Translations under genes and position numbers: made by a program | The notes under the pieces: generated by a model | The model's input: the letters and a program-made list of their open reading frames with translations, nothing else | Databases searched by the model: none | Told to the model about the DNA's origin: nothing | Shown here: positions 35,251 through 44,682 of the stretch, one piece after another | How the letters are laid out: each line of letters opens with the position of its first letter | Position numbering within the stretch: position 1 is the first letter of the stretch | Assembly (NCBI RefSeq): GCF_048087625.1 | Contig: NZ_CP159805.1 | Coordinates: forward strand, 930,001-994,000 | Direction: 5' to 3' | DNA length: 64,000 bases | From: Pseudothioglobus sp905182815 | Lineage (GTDB): Bacteria; Pseudomonadota; Gammaproteobacteria; PS1; Pseudothioglobaceae

Positions 35251-36090
35251 ATGAGTGATTTTGCATTATCGATAAAAAACACATCTAGAGATCTAGAGGT
35301 ACAAAAGTACCCGCCAATTCTAACTCCAGAGCAAGAATATGAGTTGGCTATTGAACTCTATGAGAATGGCAGTTTATCGGCCGCACAAAGACTTGTTCTT
35401 GCTCATATGAGATTCGTTGCCTTTATTGCGCATAGCTATAAAGGGTATGGCCTTGAAAATGCTGACCTAATTCAAGAAGGCACGATTGGTTTAATGAAAG
35501 CGGTTAAACGCTTTAACCCTCATAAAAAAGTTAGGTTATCTTCTTTTGCTGTTTATTGGATTCGTGCAGAGATTCATGAATACATCTTTAAAAACTGGAA
35601 AATTGTTAAAGTAGCAACAACTAAAGCACAAAGAAAGCTTTTCTTTAAACTCAGAAAAGCAAAGGCAAATATTTTTCAATCTCTTACAAGTGAGCAAGCC
35701 AAAATAATTGCAGAAGATCTTGGCGTTAAAGAAAAAGATGTTATTGAAATGGAATCTAGGCTTCAGCTCAACGATGTTGCTTTTGAGGTTAATGATGACG
35801 ATGATACTTATACTCCAGAGCACTACATCTCAGATCCTGGTAAAAATCCTGAACAATTAGTATTAAATGATAAAAACCAAGAAGATCAACATAATAAGCT
35901 TTATCAAGCACTTTCTTCTTTAGATGAAAGAAGTATCGATATTTTACAAGCAAGGTACTTGAAAGAAGAAAAATTGACCTTACATACTTTAGCAGACAAG
36001 TATGGTGTTTCTGCTGAAAGGGTTCGTCAACTTGAAAACAAAGCTATTAAAAAGCTTAAAGAACGTCTAGAAGGCCAAGTAAACCTTTAA
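35251..36090 (+). CDS. rpoH: RNA polymerase heat-shock sigma factor RpoH (sigma-32)
   Basis: 279 residues. Region 2 has the core-binding DLIQEGTIGLMKAVKRF; the RpoH box is seen as QRKLFFKLRK, which distinguishes it from RpoD and RpoS; region 4.2 has the HTH TLADKYGVSAERVRQLE. It directs transcription of heat-shock genes. It is placed 34 bases upstream of groES, an arrangement that puts the chaperonin, which controls sigma-32 activity, under the same transcript. ftsX/ftsE, the enterobacterial neighbours, are absent. Confidence 0.95.
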   Translation: MSDFALSIKNTSRDLEVQKYPPILTPEQEYELAIELYENGSLSAAQRLVLAHMRFVAFIAHSYKGYGLENADLIQEGTIGLMKAVKRFNPHKKVRLSSFAVYWIRAEIHEYIFKNWKIVKVATTKAQRKLFFKLRKAKANIFQSLTSEQAKIIAEDLGVKEKDVIEMESRLQLNDVAFEVNDDDDTYTPEHYISDPGKNPEQLVLNDKNQEDQHNKLYQALSSLDERSIDILQARYLKEEKLTLHTLADKYGVSAERVRQLENKAIKKLKERLEGQVNL

Positions 36091-36124
36091 CGACAAATTT
36101 TGTAGTTCAACACCAGGAGAGAAT

Positions 36125-36415
36125 ATGGAAATCCGTCCCTTACATGACCGTGTCATTGTACGAAGAGTAGAAGAAAAGAAAACAACAGCAAGTGGTTTAA
36201 TTATCCCTGATTCATCAACTGAAAAGCCTTCTAGAGGTGAAGTTGTTGCAGCTGGAAATGGTAGAATTAGTACCCAAGGAGATTTAATTCCTTTGGATGT
36301 GAAGGTTGGCGATATAGTAATGTTTGGTCAATACTCAGGTGCGGAAATCACTGTAGCAGAAGAAAAGCTTCTAGTGATGAGCGAAGATGAAATTGTTGCA
36401 GTAATTGAAGAATAA
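36125..36415 (+). CDS. groS: Co-chaperonin GroES
   Basis: 96-residue lid of the chaperonin: IRPLHDRVIVRRVEEKKTT, the mobile loop TASGLIIPDSSTEKPSRGEV and the DEIVAVIE C-terminus. AGGAGA ribosome binding site just upstream. Twelve bases before groEL. No CIRCE element and no convincing sigma-32 box lies in the 34-base gap after rpoH. Confidence 0.98.
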   Translation: MEIRPLHDRVIVRRVEEKKTTASGLIIPDSSTEKPSRGEVVAAGNGRISTQGDLIPLDVKVGDIVMFGQYSGAEITVAEEKLLVMSEDEIVAVIEE

Positions 36416-36427
36416 AGGAGAAATATA

Positions 36428-38068
36428 ATGTCAGCAAAAGACGTAAAATTCGGCTCAGAAGCTAGAGATTTAATGATGTCAGGTGTTAATACACTTGCAA
36501 ATGCAGTTAAAGTAACGCTTGGACCAAAAGGAAGAAATGTAGTTATTGATAAATCATTTGGTGCTCCATCAATTACTAAAGATGGTGTCTCAGTTGCTCA
36601 AGAAATCGAACTTGAAGGTAAGTTTGAAAATATGGGCGCTCAAATGGTTAAAGAAGTAGCATCTAAAACAAATGATATTGCTGGTGACGGAACTACTACA
36701 GCAACTGTTCTAGCTCAGTCTTTAATCTCAGAAGGGGTTAAGTCAGTCGCAGCAGGAATGAACCCTATGGACCTAAAAAGAGGCATTGATAAGGCTACCG
36801 AAGTTGTTGTTGCAGCGTTACAAAAAGCATCTCAACCTTGTAAAGATAGCGAAGCAATTGCTCAGGTTGCAACTATTTCAGCAAATTCAGACACATCTGT
36901 TGGTGAAATTATTGCTAAGGCAATGGAAAAAGTTGGAAAAGAAGGTGTAATTACTGTTGAAGAAGGCTCAACACTTGAAAATGAACTTGATGTTGTTGAA
37001 GGAATGCAGTTTGATCGTGGATATCTTTCTCCATACTTCATAAACAATCAAGAATCTATGACTTCTGATTTAGAGCATCCATATATTTTACTTCATGATT
37101 CTAAAATTGCAAACATTCGTGACTTACTGCCAGCACTTGAAGCAGTTCAAAAAGCTGGCAAACCACTTCTAATAATTGCCGAAGATATTGAAGGTGAAGC
37201 GCTTGCAACTCTTGTTGTTAATAACATGCGTGGCATTGTCAAAGTAGCTGCCGTTAAAGCACCTGGATTTGGTGATCGCCGTAAAGCTATATTAGAAGAT
37301 ATAGCGGTTCTTACTGGAGCTACAGTTATTTCTGAAGAAGTTGGCTTATCACTTGAAGGTGTTACTGAAGAGCATCTTGGAACTGTAAAACGTATTGAAA
37401 TTGGTAAGGATAATACAACTTTGATTGATGGATCAGGAGCTAAAAAAGCTATTGTAAGCCGTGTTGGCCAAATTAAAACTCAAATAGAAGCTACTAGCTC
37501 TGATTATGATAAAGAAAAGCTTCAAGAGCGCTTAGCTAAACTTTCTGGTGGTGTTGCAGTAATTAAAGTTGGTGCAGCGACAGAAGTTGAAATGAAAGAG
37601 AAAAAAGACCGTGTTGATGATGCGCTTCATGCTACACGCGCTGCAGTTGAAGAAGGTGTTGTTCCAGGCGGTGGCGTTGCTTTTGTTCGCGCTATCTCAT
37701 CACTGAGCTCACTTAAGGGTGATAACAGTGACCAGGACGTTGGAATTGGTATTTGCAGGCGCGCTTTAGAAGAGCCTCTTAGACAAATCGTTTCTAATGG
37801 TGGAGGCGAAGCTTCTGTCGTTTTAAATGAAGTCTTAAAAGGTAAAGGAAACTTTGGCTATAACGCGGCATCTGAAGAATATGGCGACATGCTTAAGATG
37901 GGTATCTTAGATCCAACTAAGGTTTCTCGCGCAGCGCTTCAGCATGCAGCAAGCATCTCTGGTTTAATGATAACTACTGAAGCAATGATTACTGATAAGC
38001 CTCAAGATTCTGGACCTGCAATGCCTGATATGGGCGGCATGGGTGGTGGAATGCCAGGCATGATGTAA
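36428..38068 (+). CDS. groL: Chaperonin GroEL
   Basis: 546-residue ATP-dependent chaperonin subunit. ATP-site motifs VTLGPKGRNVV, DGTTTATVLAQ and VVPGGGVAF, and the classic Gly-Met tail (GGMGGGMPGMM). AAAGGAG ribosome binding site. A hairpin terminator follows 16 bases after the stop. Confidence 0.98.
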   Translation: MSAKDVKFGSEARDLMMSGVNTLANAVKVTLGPKGRNVVIDKSFGAPSITKDGVSVAQEIELEGKFENMGAQMVKEVASKTNDIAGDGTTTATVLAQSLISEGVKSVAAGMNPMDLKRGIDKATEVVVAALQKASQPCKDSEAIAQVATISANSDTSVGEIIAKAMEKVGKEGVITVEEGSTLENELDVVEGMQFDRGYLSPYFINNQESMTSDLEHPYILLHDSKIANIRDLLPALEAVQKAGKPLLIIAEDIEGEALATLVVNNMRGIVKVAAVKAPGFGDRRKAILEDIAVLTGATVISEEVGLSLEGVTEEHLGTVKRIEIGKDNTTLIDGSGAKKAIVSRVGQIKTQIEATSSDYDKEKLQERLAKLSGGVAVIKVGAATEVEMKEKKDRVDDALHATRAAVEEGVVPGGGVAFVRAISSLSSLKGDNSDQDVGIGICRRALEEPLRQIVSNGGGEASVVLNEVLKGKGNFGYNAASEEYGDMLKMGILDPTKVSRAALQHAASISGLMITTEAMITDKPQDSGPAMPDMGGMGGGMPGMM

Positions 38069-38084
38069 AACTATTTGTCTTTAT

Positions 38085-38116
38085 AAAAAAAGCCCCATTT
38101 TTTGGGGCTTTTTTTG
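38085..38116 (+). terminator. Intrinsic terminator after groEL
   Basis: AAAAAAGCCCCA / TGGGGCTTTTTT stem with a T-rich loop and a following T run. Ends the rpoH-groES-groEL unit. The A/T arms make it potentially active in both directions. Confidence 0.9.
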
Positions 38117-38123
38117 GTATTAT
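38115..38123 (+). promoter_or_regulatory. Possible extended -10 promoter of parE
   Basis: TGGTATTAT, immediately after the groEL terminator and 27 bases before the parE ATG. No clear -35. Same TGG-TAT form as the rpoH and aceA promoters. Confidence 0.35.
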
Positions 38124-38150
38124 GTCAGCCAATTACAACCAATACATCAT

Positions 38151-40034
38151 ATGTCTAATTACGACGCGTCATCAATAGAAGTACTAACTGGCCTGGAGCC
38201 AGTCAAAAAACGCCCAGGAATGTATACCGATACTGAAAGTCCAAATCATCTCGCTCAAGAAGTAGTTGATAACAGTGTTGATGAAGCTGTCTCAGGCTAT
38301 GCAACTCAAATCAACGTAACTCTTCATAAAGATAATTCTATGTCTGTTGAAGACAATGGCAGAGGAATACCTGTAGATATTCATCCAAAAGAAGGAACAC
38401 CTGCTGTTGAGGTTATCCTTACAAAACTTCATGCTGGCGGCAAGTTCTCAAATGATTCTTATCAATTCTCTGGTGGACTTCATGGAGTAGGAATTTCTGT
38501 TGTGAACGCCCTATCGACTTCAATTGAAATCTGGATAAAAAGAGATTCAAAGCAATACTATATGCAATTTGAATCAGGCGCTAAATCAAAAGATTTAGAG
38601 GAAATAGAAGAGGTTGGTAAGCGAAATACTGGAACTTTAATAAAGTTCTCGCCAGATCCTCAATATTTTGATACCGTAAAGTTTTCTATCAAAAACTTAA
38701 GGCATAATCTTCGCTCTAAAGCAGTACTTTGCCCTGGGCTTGAAGTTAACTTTGTAAACGAAATTGATGAAACAACAGATAAATGGCTTTTTGAAGATGG
38801 CATTAAAGACTACCTTCAAGCTTCTCTAGATGGGCTAGATTGCATTCCCGCAATACCTTTTTTAATCTCTAGTAAAACAAAAGAGGAGCAGCTTAATTGT
38901 GCACTAACTTGGACTGAAAATACTACAAATACTACGGCTGAAAGCTTTGTAAACTTGATTCCTACAATTGGCGGAGGAACTCACGTTAATGGACTCCGAT
39001 CTGGATTAACAGATGCGTTAAAAGAGTTTTGTGAGTTCAGAAGCCTTATACCAAAAAATATTAAATTAACGCCTGATGATGTTTGGCAAAATATTGCCTT
39101 TGTATTGTCAATTAAAATTCTTGATCCGCAGTTTTCAGGCCAGACAAAGGAAAGACTATCTTCACGTGAGTGCGCCTCTTTTGTTTCAGGAGTAGTTAAA
39201 GATTCATTTAGTTTATGGCTAAATCAGCATACTGATATAGCTGAAAAAATTGCTGAACTAGCTATCCTTAATGCTCAAATCAGATTAAAAACTGCTAAGA
39301 AAGTTATTCGAAAAAAAATCGTAAGTGGGCCAGCGCTTCCTGGAAAGCTATCTGACTGCACCAGTGTTGATCTCGATCAAACTGAAGTTTTTTTAGTTGA
39401 AGGAGACTCTGCTGGAGGCTCAGCAAAACAGGCTAGAGACAAAGAGTATCAAGCCATATTACCACTTAGAGGTAAAATTCTTAATACATGGGAAGTTGAC
39501 TCTTCTCAAGTTCTTGCCTCAAATGAAATTCATGATATAAGTGTTGCAATTGGCTTAGAGCCTGATAATAGTGATCTTTCTGGACTTCGATATGGAAAGG
39601 TTTGTATCTTAGCTGATGCTGACTCAGATGGACTTCATATTGCTACCCTTATTTGCGCTTTATTTGTTAAGCACTTTCCTAAGCTAGTTAAAGAAGGTCA
39701 TGTCTATGTGGCAATGCCGCCTCTATATAGGATTGATGCAGGAAAGCAGGTATTCTACGCCCTAGATGATAAAGAGAAAGATGCATTTGAAGCCAAACTT
39801 GCAAAGGAAAATAGTCGTCAAAAAATTCAAGTTCAAAGATTTAAAGGATTAGGTGAGATGAATCCAAAGCAGCTTAGAGAAACAACCATGCAGCCAGATA
39901 CTAGAAGATTAATTCAGTTGACTCTTAATCACCCACTTCAGGTTGCAGAAACTATGGACATGCTGCTTTCTAAAAAAAGAGCTTCAGACCGTAAATCTTG
40001 GTTAGAGACCAAAGGTAATCTGGCAAATGTCTAA
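38151..40034 (+). CDS. parE: DNA topoisomerase IV subunit B (ParE)
   Basis: ATPase subunit that decatenates daughter chromosomes with ParC. 627 residues, the ParE rather than GyrB length. GHKL ATPase motifs EVVDNSVDEAVSGYA and DNGRGIPVDIHP; TOPRIM metal site VEGDSAGGSAKQARD and ADADSDGLHIATL; C-terminal RFKGLGEMNPKQL. It overlaps queC by 8 bases. parC is not in the window. Confidence 0.95.
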   Translation: MSNYDASSIEVLTGLEPVKKRPGMYTDTESPNHLAQEVVDNSVDEAVSGYATQINVTLHKDNSMSVEDNGRGIPVDIHPKEGTPAVEVILTKLHAGGKFSNDSYQFSGGLHGVGISVVNALSTSIEIWIKRDSKQYYMQFESGAKSKDLEEIEEVGKRNTGTLIKFSPDPQYFDTVKFSIKNLRHNLRSKAVLCPGLEVNFVNEIDETTDKWLFEDGIKDYLQASLDGLDCIPAIPFLISSKTKEEQLNCALTWTENTTNTTAESFVNLIPTIGGGTHVNGLRSGLTDALKEFCEFRSLIPKNIKLTPDDVWQNIAFVLSIKILDPQFSGQTKERLSSRECASFVSGVVKDSFSLWLNQHTDIAEKIAELAILNAQIRLKTAKKVIRKKIVSGPALPGKLSDCTSVDLDQTEVFLVEGDSAGGSAKQARDKEYQAILPLRGKILNTWEVDSSQVLASNEIHDISVAIGLEPDNSDLSGLRYGKVCILADADSDGLHIATLICALFVKHFPKLVKEGHVYVAMPPLYRIDAGKQVFYALDDKEKDAFEAKLAKENSRQKIQVQRFKGLGEMNPKQLRETTMQPDTRRLIQLTLNHPLQVAETMDMLLSKKRASDRKSWLETKGNLANV

Positions 40035-40698
40035 AGCGATTGTTTTGTTATCTGGCGGCTTAGACTCAACAACCGTACTTGCAATTGCAAAAGCTCATGA
40101 TTTTGAATGTTATGCGCTAAGTTTTGATTATGGTCAAAAGCAACGCTCTGAGCTAGAATCTGCAAAAACTATTGCCAAGCAATCTAAAGTGGTAGAGCAT
40201 CGCATTATGAAAATCTCCCTTGCTGATATTGGAGGCTCTGCTTTAACAGATGACAAAATAGATGTTCCAAAGTACTCTAAAAGTGATGAAATCCCTGTCA
40301 CTTATGTTCCAGCCCGAAATACTATTTTCTTATCTTTTGCACTAGCATGGGCTGAAGTAATTGACTGTCAAAAAATTTATATTGGTGTTAATGCTCTTGA
40401 TTACTCTGGCTATCCTGATTGCAGGCCTGAATTTATTAAAGCATTTGAAGATATGGCAAATCTGGCAACAAAGCAATCTGTTGAAGGTGAAAAAATTGAA
40501 ATTAAAACGCCTTTAATTAGTATGACTAAAGCAGAGATCATCCAAAAAGGATTAAGTCTTGGTGTTGACTACTCACAAACTATTAGCTGTTACCTAGCTA
40601 ACTCAAATGGAGAGGCTTGTGGCGAGTGTGATGCATGCGTACTTAGGATAAATGGCTTTAACAATGCAAACATTAAGGATCCAACTTTTTATCAATAA
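40027..40698 (+). CDS. queC: 7-cyano-7-deazaguanine synthase QueC
   Basis: Makes preQ0 from CDG for queuosine in tRNA. 223 residues: ATP-pyrophosphatase loop LLSGGLDSTT, PARNTIFLSFALAWAE and the C-terminal zinc-binding cysteines (SCYLANSNGEACGECDACVL). Its start is inside parE (8-base overlap), so it is translationally coupled to a topoisomerase gene; other queuosine genes are not in the window. Confidence 0.95.
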   Translation: MSKAIVLLSGGLDSTTVLAIAKAHDFECYALSFDYGQKQRSELESAKTIAKQSKVVEHRIMKISLADIGGSALTDDKIDVPKYSKSDEIPVTYVPARNTIFLSFALAWAEVIDCQKIYIGVNALDYSGYPDCRPEFIKAFEDMANLATKQSVEGEKIEIKTPLISMTKAEIIQKGLSLGVDYSQTISCYLANSNGEACGECDACVLRINGFNNANIKDPTFYQ

Positions 40699-40778
40699 AT
40701 ATTTAAAATTTAGCGCTATTTAAATGTTTTTTGAAGATAAAATATAAACTTTTAAACAATTTAAGGATTTAACTCAAA

Positions 40779-41006
40779 ATGAGTATTGAAGATAGAGTAC
40801 GTAAAGTTGTGAGTGAGCAGTTAGATGTTAGTGGTGAAATTGACAATAATGCTTCATTTATCGATGATTTAGGGGCTGATTCATTAGATACTGTAGAACT
40901 TGTAATGTCTCTTGAAGAAGAGTTTGATTGTGAAATTGCAGACGAAGAAGCAGAAAATATTACTACTATTCAACAAGCAATAGATTATATCAACGCAAAC
41001 ACTTAA
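40779..41006 (+). CDS. acpP: Acyl carrier protein
   Basis: 75-residue acidic carrier with the phosphopantetheine Ser35 in GADSLDTVELVM. Carries acyl chains for fatty acid and lipid A synthesis. Followed by a hairpin terminator and then fabF, the usual acpP-fabF order; fabD and fabG are not upstream. Confidence 0.97.
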   Translation: MSIEDRVRKVVSEQLDVSGEIDNNASFIDDLGADSLDTVELVMSLEEEFDCEIADEEAENITTIQQAIDYINANT

Positions 41007-41026
41007 TAAACTTCAATAAATCTTAT

Positions 41027-41062
41027 AAGGCGTTTACTTTAAAAAGTAATACGCCTTTTTTT
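41027..41062 (+). terminator. Intrinsic terminator/attenuator between acpP and fabF
   Basis: AAGGCGT-T-TACTT ... AAGTA-AT-ACGCCTT imperfect stem followed by seven T. It would leave acpP mRNA, which is needed in large excess, more abundant than fabF. Confidence 0.75.
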
Positions 41063-41133
41063 ACGCAACATTTATCTCTCAAATTAAATAACTTATATAA
41101 ATTTACTTTGTTAACTTTAAAAGAAAATCTACT

Positions 41134-42375
41134 ATGAATAAAAGAAGAGTTGTAATTACTGGATTAGGTATTGTAAGCCCAGTTGGGAACAATGTTAATC
41201 ATGCTTGGGCTAATATTATTAATGGCGTTTCTGGTATAGCGCCAATAACAAATATAGATACTGAAATTCAAGCTGTTAAATTTGGAGGCGCTGTTAAAGA
41301 GTTCGATGTGTCTCAATACTTGAGCCCTAAAGAGGCTAAAAAAATGGATATATTTATTCATTACGGTATGGCGGCTGGAATACAAGCTTTTGAAGATAGC
41401 GGCATTGAAGTAACAGACGAAAATGCTGAGAGAATTGGAGTTGCAATTGGTGCTGGCATTGGCGGACTAACTACAATTGAAAAAACAGCAGATCTTTTTA
41501 GAGAGAAAGGGCCCAAGAGAATTTCCCCATTCTTTGTACCCTCTTCCATTATCAACATGGTCTCTGGGAACATGTCTATCAAATTTGGTCTTAAGGGTCC
41601 AAATTTTGCAATTGTAACTGCGTGCACAACTGGAACTCATAATATTGGTGACGCCTCAAGAATAATTGAATATGGTGATGCTGACGTTATGATTGCTGGA
41701 GGAACTGAAATGTCAACAACTAACTGTGGCCTTGGGGGCTTTGCTGCAGCTCGAGCACTCTCCACTAGAAACGATGACCCAGAAACTGCTTCAAGACCTT
41801 GGGACGTTGATAGAGATGGCTTTGTTCTTGGTGACGGTGCAGGCGTTGTCGTTCTTGAGGAGTATGAGCACGCTAAAAAACGTGGGGCACACATTTATGG
41901 AGAACTTACAGGATACGGCATGAGTAGTGATGCATATCATATGACGCTTCCATCAGAAGGCGGCGAAGGTGCTGCAAGATGTATGAGAAATGCTATGAAT
42001 AATGCCGGTATTAATCCGAATCAGCTAGATTATATTAATGCTCATGGAACCTCGACTCCAGCTGGTGACGCCGCTGAAACAGAGGCCGCTAAACTAGCTT
42101 TAGGCACACATTCAAAAAATATTATTATGAGCTCAACTAAATCAATGACTGGCCATCTTTTGGGCGCTGCAGGAGGAATTGAGGCAGTATTTACAACTCT
42201 TGCAATTAGAGATCAAGTAGCGCCTCCCACAATAAATATATTTAATCAGGACCCACAATGTGACTTAGACTATGCTGCGAATGAAGCAAGAGAAATGAAG
42301 ATTAATCATGCAATTTCAAACTCTTTTGGGTTTGGCGGTACCAATGGCTCACTTGTTATATCTAAGGCACCTTAA
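41134..42375 (+). CDS. fabF: 3-oxoacyl-ACP synthase II (FabF)
   Basis: Condenses malonyl-ACP with acyl-ACP. 413 residues with the Cys-His-His triad in TACTTGTHNIG, NAHGTSTPAGD and KSMTGHLLGAAGG, and the C-terminal NSFGFGGTNGSL. It is convergent with a short minus-strand gene (7-base gap). Confidence 0.97.
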   Translation: MNKRRVVITGLGIVSPVGNNVNHAWANIINGVSGIAPITNIDTEIQAVKFGGAVKEFDVSQYLSPKEAKKMDIFIHYGMAAGIQAFEDSGIEVTDENAERIGVAIGAGIGGLTTIEKTADLFREKGPKRISPFFVPSSIINMVSGNMSIKFGLKGPNFAIVTACTTGTHNIGDASRIIEYGDADVMIAGGTEMSTTNCGLGGFAAARALSTRNDDPETASRPWDVDRDGFVLGDGAGVVVLEEYEHAKKRGAHIYGELTGYGMSSDAYHMTLPSEGGEGAARCMRNAMNNAGINPNQLDYINAHGTSTPAGDAAETEAAKLALGTHSKNIIMSSTKSMTGHLLGAAGGIEAVFTTLAIRDQVAPPTINIFNQDPQCDLDYAANEAREMKINHAISNSFGFGGTNGSLVISKAP

Positions 42376-42382
42376 AAGAACT

Positions 42383-42607
42383 CTAGTCCTCTAGTATTAT
42401 TTCTTTAGTATCGGCTAAATCTGAATCTGAAAATAGTGATTTAATGTCTGGAAATAGCTTGTAAATTCTTATCGCCCCGTTAGTTACACTATTTAAAGCC
42501 TCTTTCTTAAGAATAATTAATTGCCAACTAGTGTCATTAGATTCATATTTGAAGGCACCGCCAATAACAGCCAAAGCAAGAATTGCACCTAACAAATACT
42601 TAATCAT
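42383..42607 (-). CDS. Small hypothetical membrane-anchored or exported protein
   Basis: 74 residues: one hydrophobic helix at the N-terminus (IKYLLGAILALAVIGGAF), which may be a signal anchor, then an amphipathic stretch and an acidic tail. I do not recognise a family. It starts 55 bases downstream of oligopeptidase A on the same strand and ends 7 bases from fabF. The tight fit between genes and coherent start suggest it is real, but codon evidence is thin. Confidence 0.5.
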   Translation of the reverse strand: MIKYLLGAILALAVIGGAFKYESNDTSWQLIILKKEALNSVTNGAIRIYKLFPDIKSLFSDSDLADTKEIILED

Positions 42608-42662
42608 CAGTTTTTTCCACTAGCGAAAACAAATAAATCATATTTTACCAAGTTTATATCTC

Positions 42663-44588
42663 TTAAATTGAAATTCCAGAAGACTTTAAGAGGCCTTCCA
42701 TTTTAGGCTTGCCGCCACGAAATTTGACATATTGGTCCATAAAGTCAAGACTGCCGCCAACTTCAAGAATAAATCTTCGGAAATCATCAGCAGATTTAGA
42801 CTCAATTCCGCCATTATCTTTAACAAATTCATAAGCATCTGCAGCCAACACCTCAGCCCATTTATAGCTGAAATATCCAGCTGCATACCCACCACTAAAA
42901 ATATGGGAAAAAGAATTAAGGAATCTATTCTCATCAATAACTGGAACTAAAGCAGTTTTCTCTCTAACGCTATCTAAAACTTTATATGTATCTATGTTCG
43001 AAATATGAGTATTTATATCCCATAGCGAAAATTCACACTGCCTAAGCATCTGAAGTCCTGATTGAAAGTTTTTAGAGTCAATTACTTTATTAAATAATTC
43101 TTCAGGTAATTTTTCACCTGTTTCCCAGTGACCCGAAATTAAATCAATTACCCCTCTTTCATAACAAAAATTTTCCATATATTGACTAGGAAGCTCAACA
43201 CCATCCCATGGAACACCACTAATTCCAGCTGCACATGGAAAAGTAACTTTAGTTAATAAATGATGAAGTGCGTGACCAAACTCATGAAAAATAGTCACAA
43301 TCTCATCAAAATCAAATAACGCTGGCTTGCCATCTTTTGGTGAGTTTAAATTACAAACAACAAACGCAACTGGCAAGGAGTCTTTATACAATCCTTGGAA
43401 ATCTGACATCCAAGCCCCACCTCGCTTATTTTCTCTTGCATAAACGTCAAAATATATTTTTCCAATTGGCCCATCTTCATCCTCTAACATTATTACTCTA
43501 ACGTCAGGATGATAGCAATCCTCTTCTACCTCAGTAAGCGTAACACTATAAAGATTTTGAATCGTTTCAAATAAACCGCTTAGAACACTACTCTCTGGAA
43601 AATATGGCTTTAAATCAGCACTCTTAAAGTTAAATACTTTTTGCTTTAATTTCTCTGAGTAGAACATTAAGTCCCATGGCATTAAATCATGTCCAGCAAA
43701 AGCCTCCAGATCTTTCAATTCTGTCTTTGCTTGCAGATGAGATAGATTTACTAACCTCTCTAGAAAATCTATGACGGATTCGGGTGAGTCTACCATTTTG
43801 GATTGAACTGAATATTCTGCATAGTTTGATAAGCCCAGAAGGATAGACATTTCTGAGCGTAATTTTAAGATCTCATCCATAACCTTGCGGTTATCAAATT
43901 TAACTGGAGTAATCCCAACATCAGACGCTCTTGAAATATATGCTCTATAAACCTCTTCTCTTAAGCCTCTATTCTCAGCATAAGTCATAAGATCAATGTA
44001 GACTGGTATTTGAAGGCTTACGATGTAGTCATCTCCTTCTCTAACCTTGGAAAGCTCTGCCTCACTATATCCATTCAAATCATCAATAGAGACTGACTTT
44101 TTCCAGGAGTTGGTTGCTTGTAAAACATTTTTAGAAAACTGATTACTTAAAACGCTTAATCTTTCTTGAATCTCTTTAAATCTTTTAGAGTCACTCCCCT
44201 TAAGGGCAACGCCTGAAAGCTCAAAACCCTTAATTGAGTCTTTAACAATGTGCTTTTGTTGATCATTAAGGCTTGTATTCTTAACTCTTTTAAATGCTTC
44301 ATATAAGTCTTCATTAGCACCAAGATCACTATAGTAGTTAGAGATTATTGGTAAGGTTTTTTCGTAGTCCTTGTTAAACTTTTCAGAAAACATAACTGCA
44401 TTAAGATGAGAGTTAACACTCATCTCTTTGCCAATAAGATGTTCATTATTATCAAGCACACCCACCACACTCTCCCAATCATTACCTTTACTTGCAAGTA
44501 CCGATTGCTTAATACCATCTTTTACAACCTGGGAAATATTAAGAACGATATCTTTTGGCTTAAAGTCTGGGGTTTGATTGCTATTCAT
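42663..44588 (-). CDS. prlC: Oligopeptidase A (M3 family)
   Basis: Cytoplasmic zinc metallopeptidase that degrades signal peptides and other short peptides. 641 residues, with the HExxH site in TIFHEFGHALHHLL, the downstream Glu ligand region and MENFCYERGVI typical of the family. N-terminal helical half also aligns (LSVLSNQFSKNVLQAT). Start ATG 44588. Monocistronic or followed by the small gene at 42383-42607. Confidence 0.94.
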   Translation of the reverse strand: MNSNQTPDFKPKDIVLNISQVVKDGIKQSVLASKGNDWESVVGVLDNNEHLIGKEMSVNSHLNAVMFSEKFNKDYEKTLPIISNYYSDLGANEDLYEAFKRVKNTSLNDQQKHIVKDSIKGFELSGVALKGSDSKRFKEIQERLSVLSNQFSKNVLQATNSWKKSVSIDDLNGYSEAELSKVREGDDYIVSLQIPVYIDLMTYAENRGLREEVYRAYISRASDVGITPVKFDNRKVMDEILKLRSEMSILLGLSNYAEYSVQSKMVDSPESVIDFLERLVNLSHLQAKTELKDLEAFAGHDLMPWDLMFYSEKLKQKVFNFKSADLKPYFPESSVLSGLFETIQNLYSVTLTEVEEDCYHPDVRVIMLEDEDGPIGKIYFDVYARENKRGGAWMSDFQGLYKDSLPVAFVVCNLNSPKDGKPALFDFDEIVTIFHEFGHALHHLLTKVTFPCAAGISGVPWDGVELPSQYMENFCYERGVIDLISGHWETGEKLPEELFNKVIDSKNFQSGLQMLRQCEFSLWDINTHISNIDTYKVLDSVREKTALVPVIDENRFLNSFSHIFSGGYAAGYFSYKWAEVLAADAYEFVKDNGGIESKSADDFRRFILEVGGSLDFMDQYVKFRGGKPKMEGLLKSSGISI

Positions 44589-44682
44589 AATAGGGCTAAT
44601 TTAAAAAAAAGTTAATGAATTTTAATATATTTAGATGACTTTATAGAGCTTGCTGAAAATATTAATTTTTAAGCTTTAATTA

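Noticed and set aside
35958..35985. Sigma-32-like promoter inside rpoH (CTTGAAA, 13 bases, CCTTACAT)
   Set aside because: The -10 part matches the CCCCATnT pattern poorly and the bases encode conserved region 4 of RpoH; kept only as a test suggestion.
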